The notes beneath the pieces were generated by a model. It did no database searches. It was not told the origin of the DNA and saw only the letters and a program-made list of their open reading frames with translations. DNA of 42,897 nt from Bacteroidales bacterium. GTDB lineage: Bacteria > Bacteroidota > Bacteroidia > Bacteroidales > Muribaculaceae. The DNA is taken from positions 1 through 42,897 of the forward strand of contig CAAFXO010000019.1 in assembly GCA_900766975.1 (NCBI GenBank). Reading direction: 5' to 3'. Position numbers and translations under genes: made by a program. Positions 42,871 to 42,897 of this stretch are shown piece after piece. Position 1 is the stretch's first letter; each line of letters starts with the position of its first letter.

Positions 42871-42897
42871 CCATATCACAAATTTTTATTATCTTTG
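42867..42897 (+). promoter_or_regulatory. Outward consensus promoter at the window end
   Basis: TTTG (42867-42870), 19 bases, TATCTTTG (42890-42897): full matches to both elements. It would drive a gene beyond the right edge. The left copy has the -33 part and the first bases of the -7 box before the window is cut. Confidence 0.6.

Larger units (their letters stand above)
42779..42892 (+). repeat. Right copy of the 114-bp terminal inverted repeat
   Basis: Exact reverse complement of 1-114. It starts 21 bases after the stop codon of the OmpA-type gene. The identity ends at the left window edge, so the repeat may be longer on both sides. Confidence 0.9.

Noticed and set aside
1..42897. Circular element such as a plasmid or phage
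   Set aside because: Circular contigs show direct terminal repeats, but these are inverted, and the content is essential chromosomal genes.
1..42897. Linear replicon with telomere-like inverted ends
   Set aside because: The repeats are intergenic terminator and promoter sequence, and the window carries the division cluster and other core genes; a repeat at assembly breaks is simpler.

Overview
The window is core chromosome of a member of the Bacteroidales (phylum Bacteroidota). The evidence is the gene families present (PCMD-domain protein, DUF4294 protein, a PurF-like paralogue, RNase H1 with a viroplasmin domain, the order dapB-lepB-WbqC family), the near absence of Shine-Dalgarno sequences, and several promoters of the Bacteroidetes type (TTG/TTTG, 19-21 bases, then TAnnTTTG). 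A family such as Muribaculaceae is possible, but I cannot prove it from the sequence. I see no phage, insertion sequence, CRISPR array, rRNA or tRNA.

Left arm (1-14196), mostly minus strand: a TPR protein, a PurF paralogue without its catalytic cysteine, then a plus-strand trio (secreted C1 peptidase and two glycosyltransferases). A minus-strand block follows: rnhB, polyprenyl synthase, uvrC, apt, mnmG and ybeY. A canonical 16-bp parS centromere site sits between apt and mnmG.

A gene-free, AT-rich gap (14197-14956) separates this arm from the rest, and from here on every gene is on the plus strand.

Right arm: first the complete division and cell-wall (dcw) cluster, rsmH-ftsL-ftsI-murE-mraY-murD-ftsW-murG-murC-ftsQ-ftsA-ftsZ, which makes peptidoglycan precursors, flips and polymerises them at the septum and builds the Z-ring. 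It has no mraZ in front. A consensus promoter inside the end of murC could drive ftsQAZ separately. After it come an RlmL-like rRNA methyltransferase, a membrane protein, pdxB, rnhA, queG, rnpA, yidD, a TatD-like hydrolase, a PCMD protein, dapB, lepB, a WbqC-family protein, a DUF4294 protein and an OmpA-type lipoprotein.

The window starts and ends in the same 114-bp sequence in opposite orientation. It carries two strong hairpins and, at the right end, an outward promoter, so it is a repeat of which at least two copies exist, and probably the reason an assembly stops here. The most unusual items are this terminal repeat, the PurF paralogue, the parS site, a triple 22-bp repeat between uvrC and the polyprenyl synthase gene, a recurring AGAACGCGCTCT-like motif, and the promoter inside murC. 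I found no clearly new multi-gene system.
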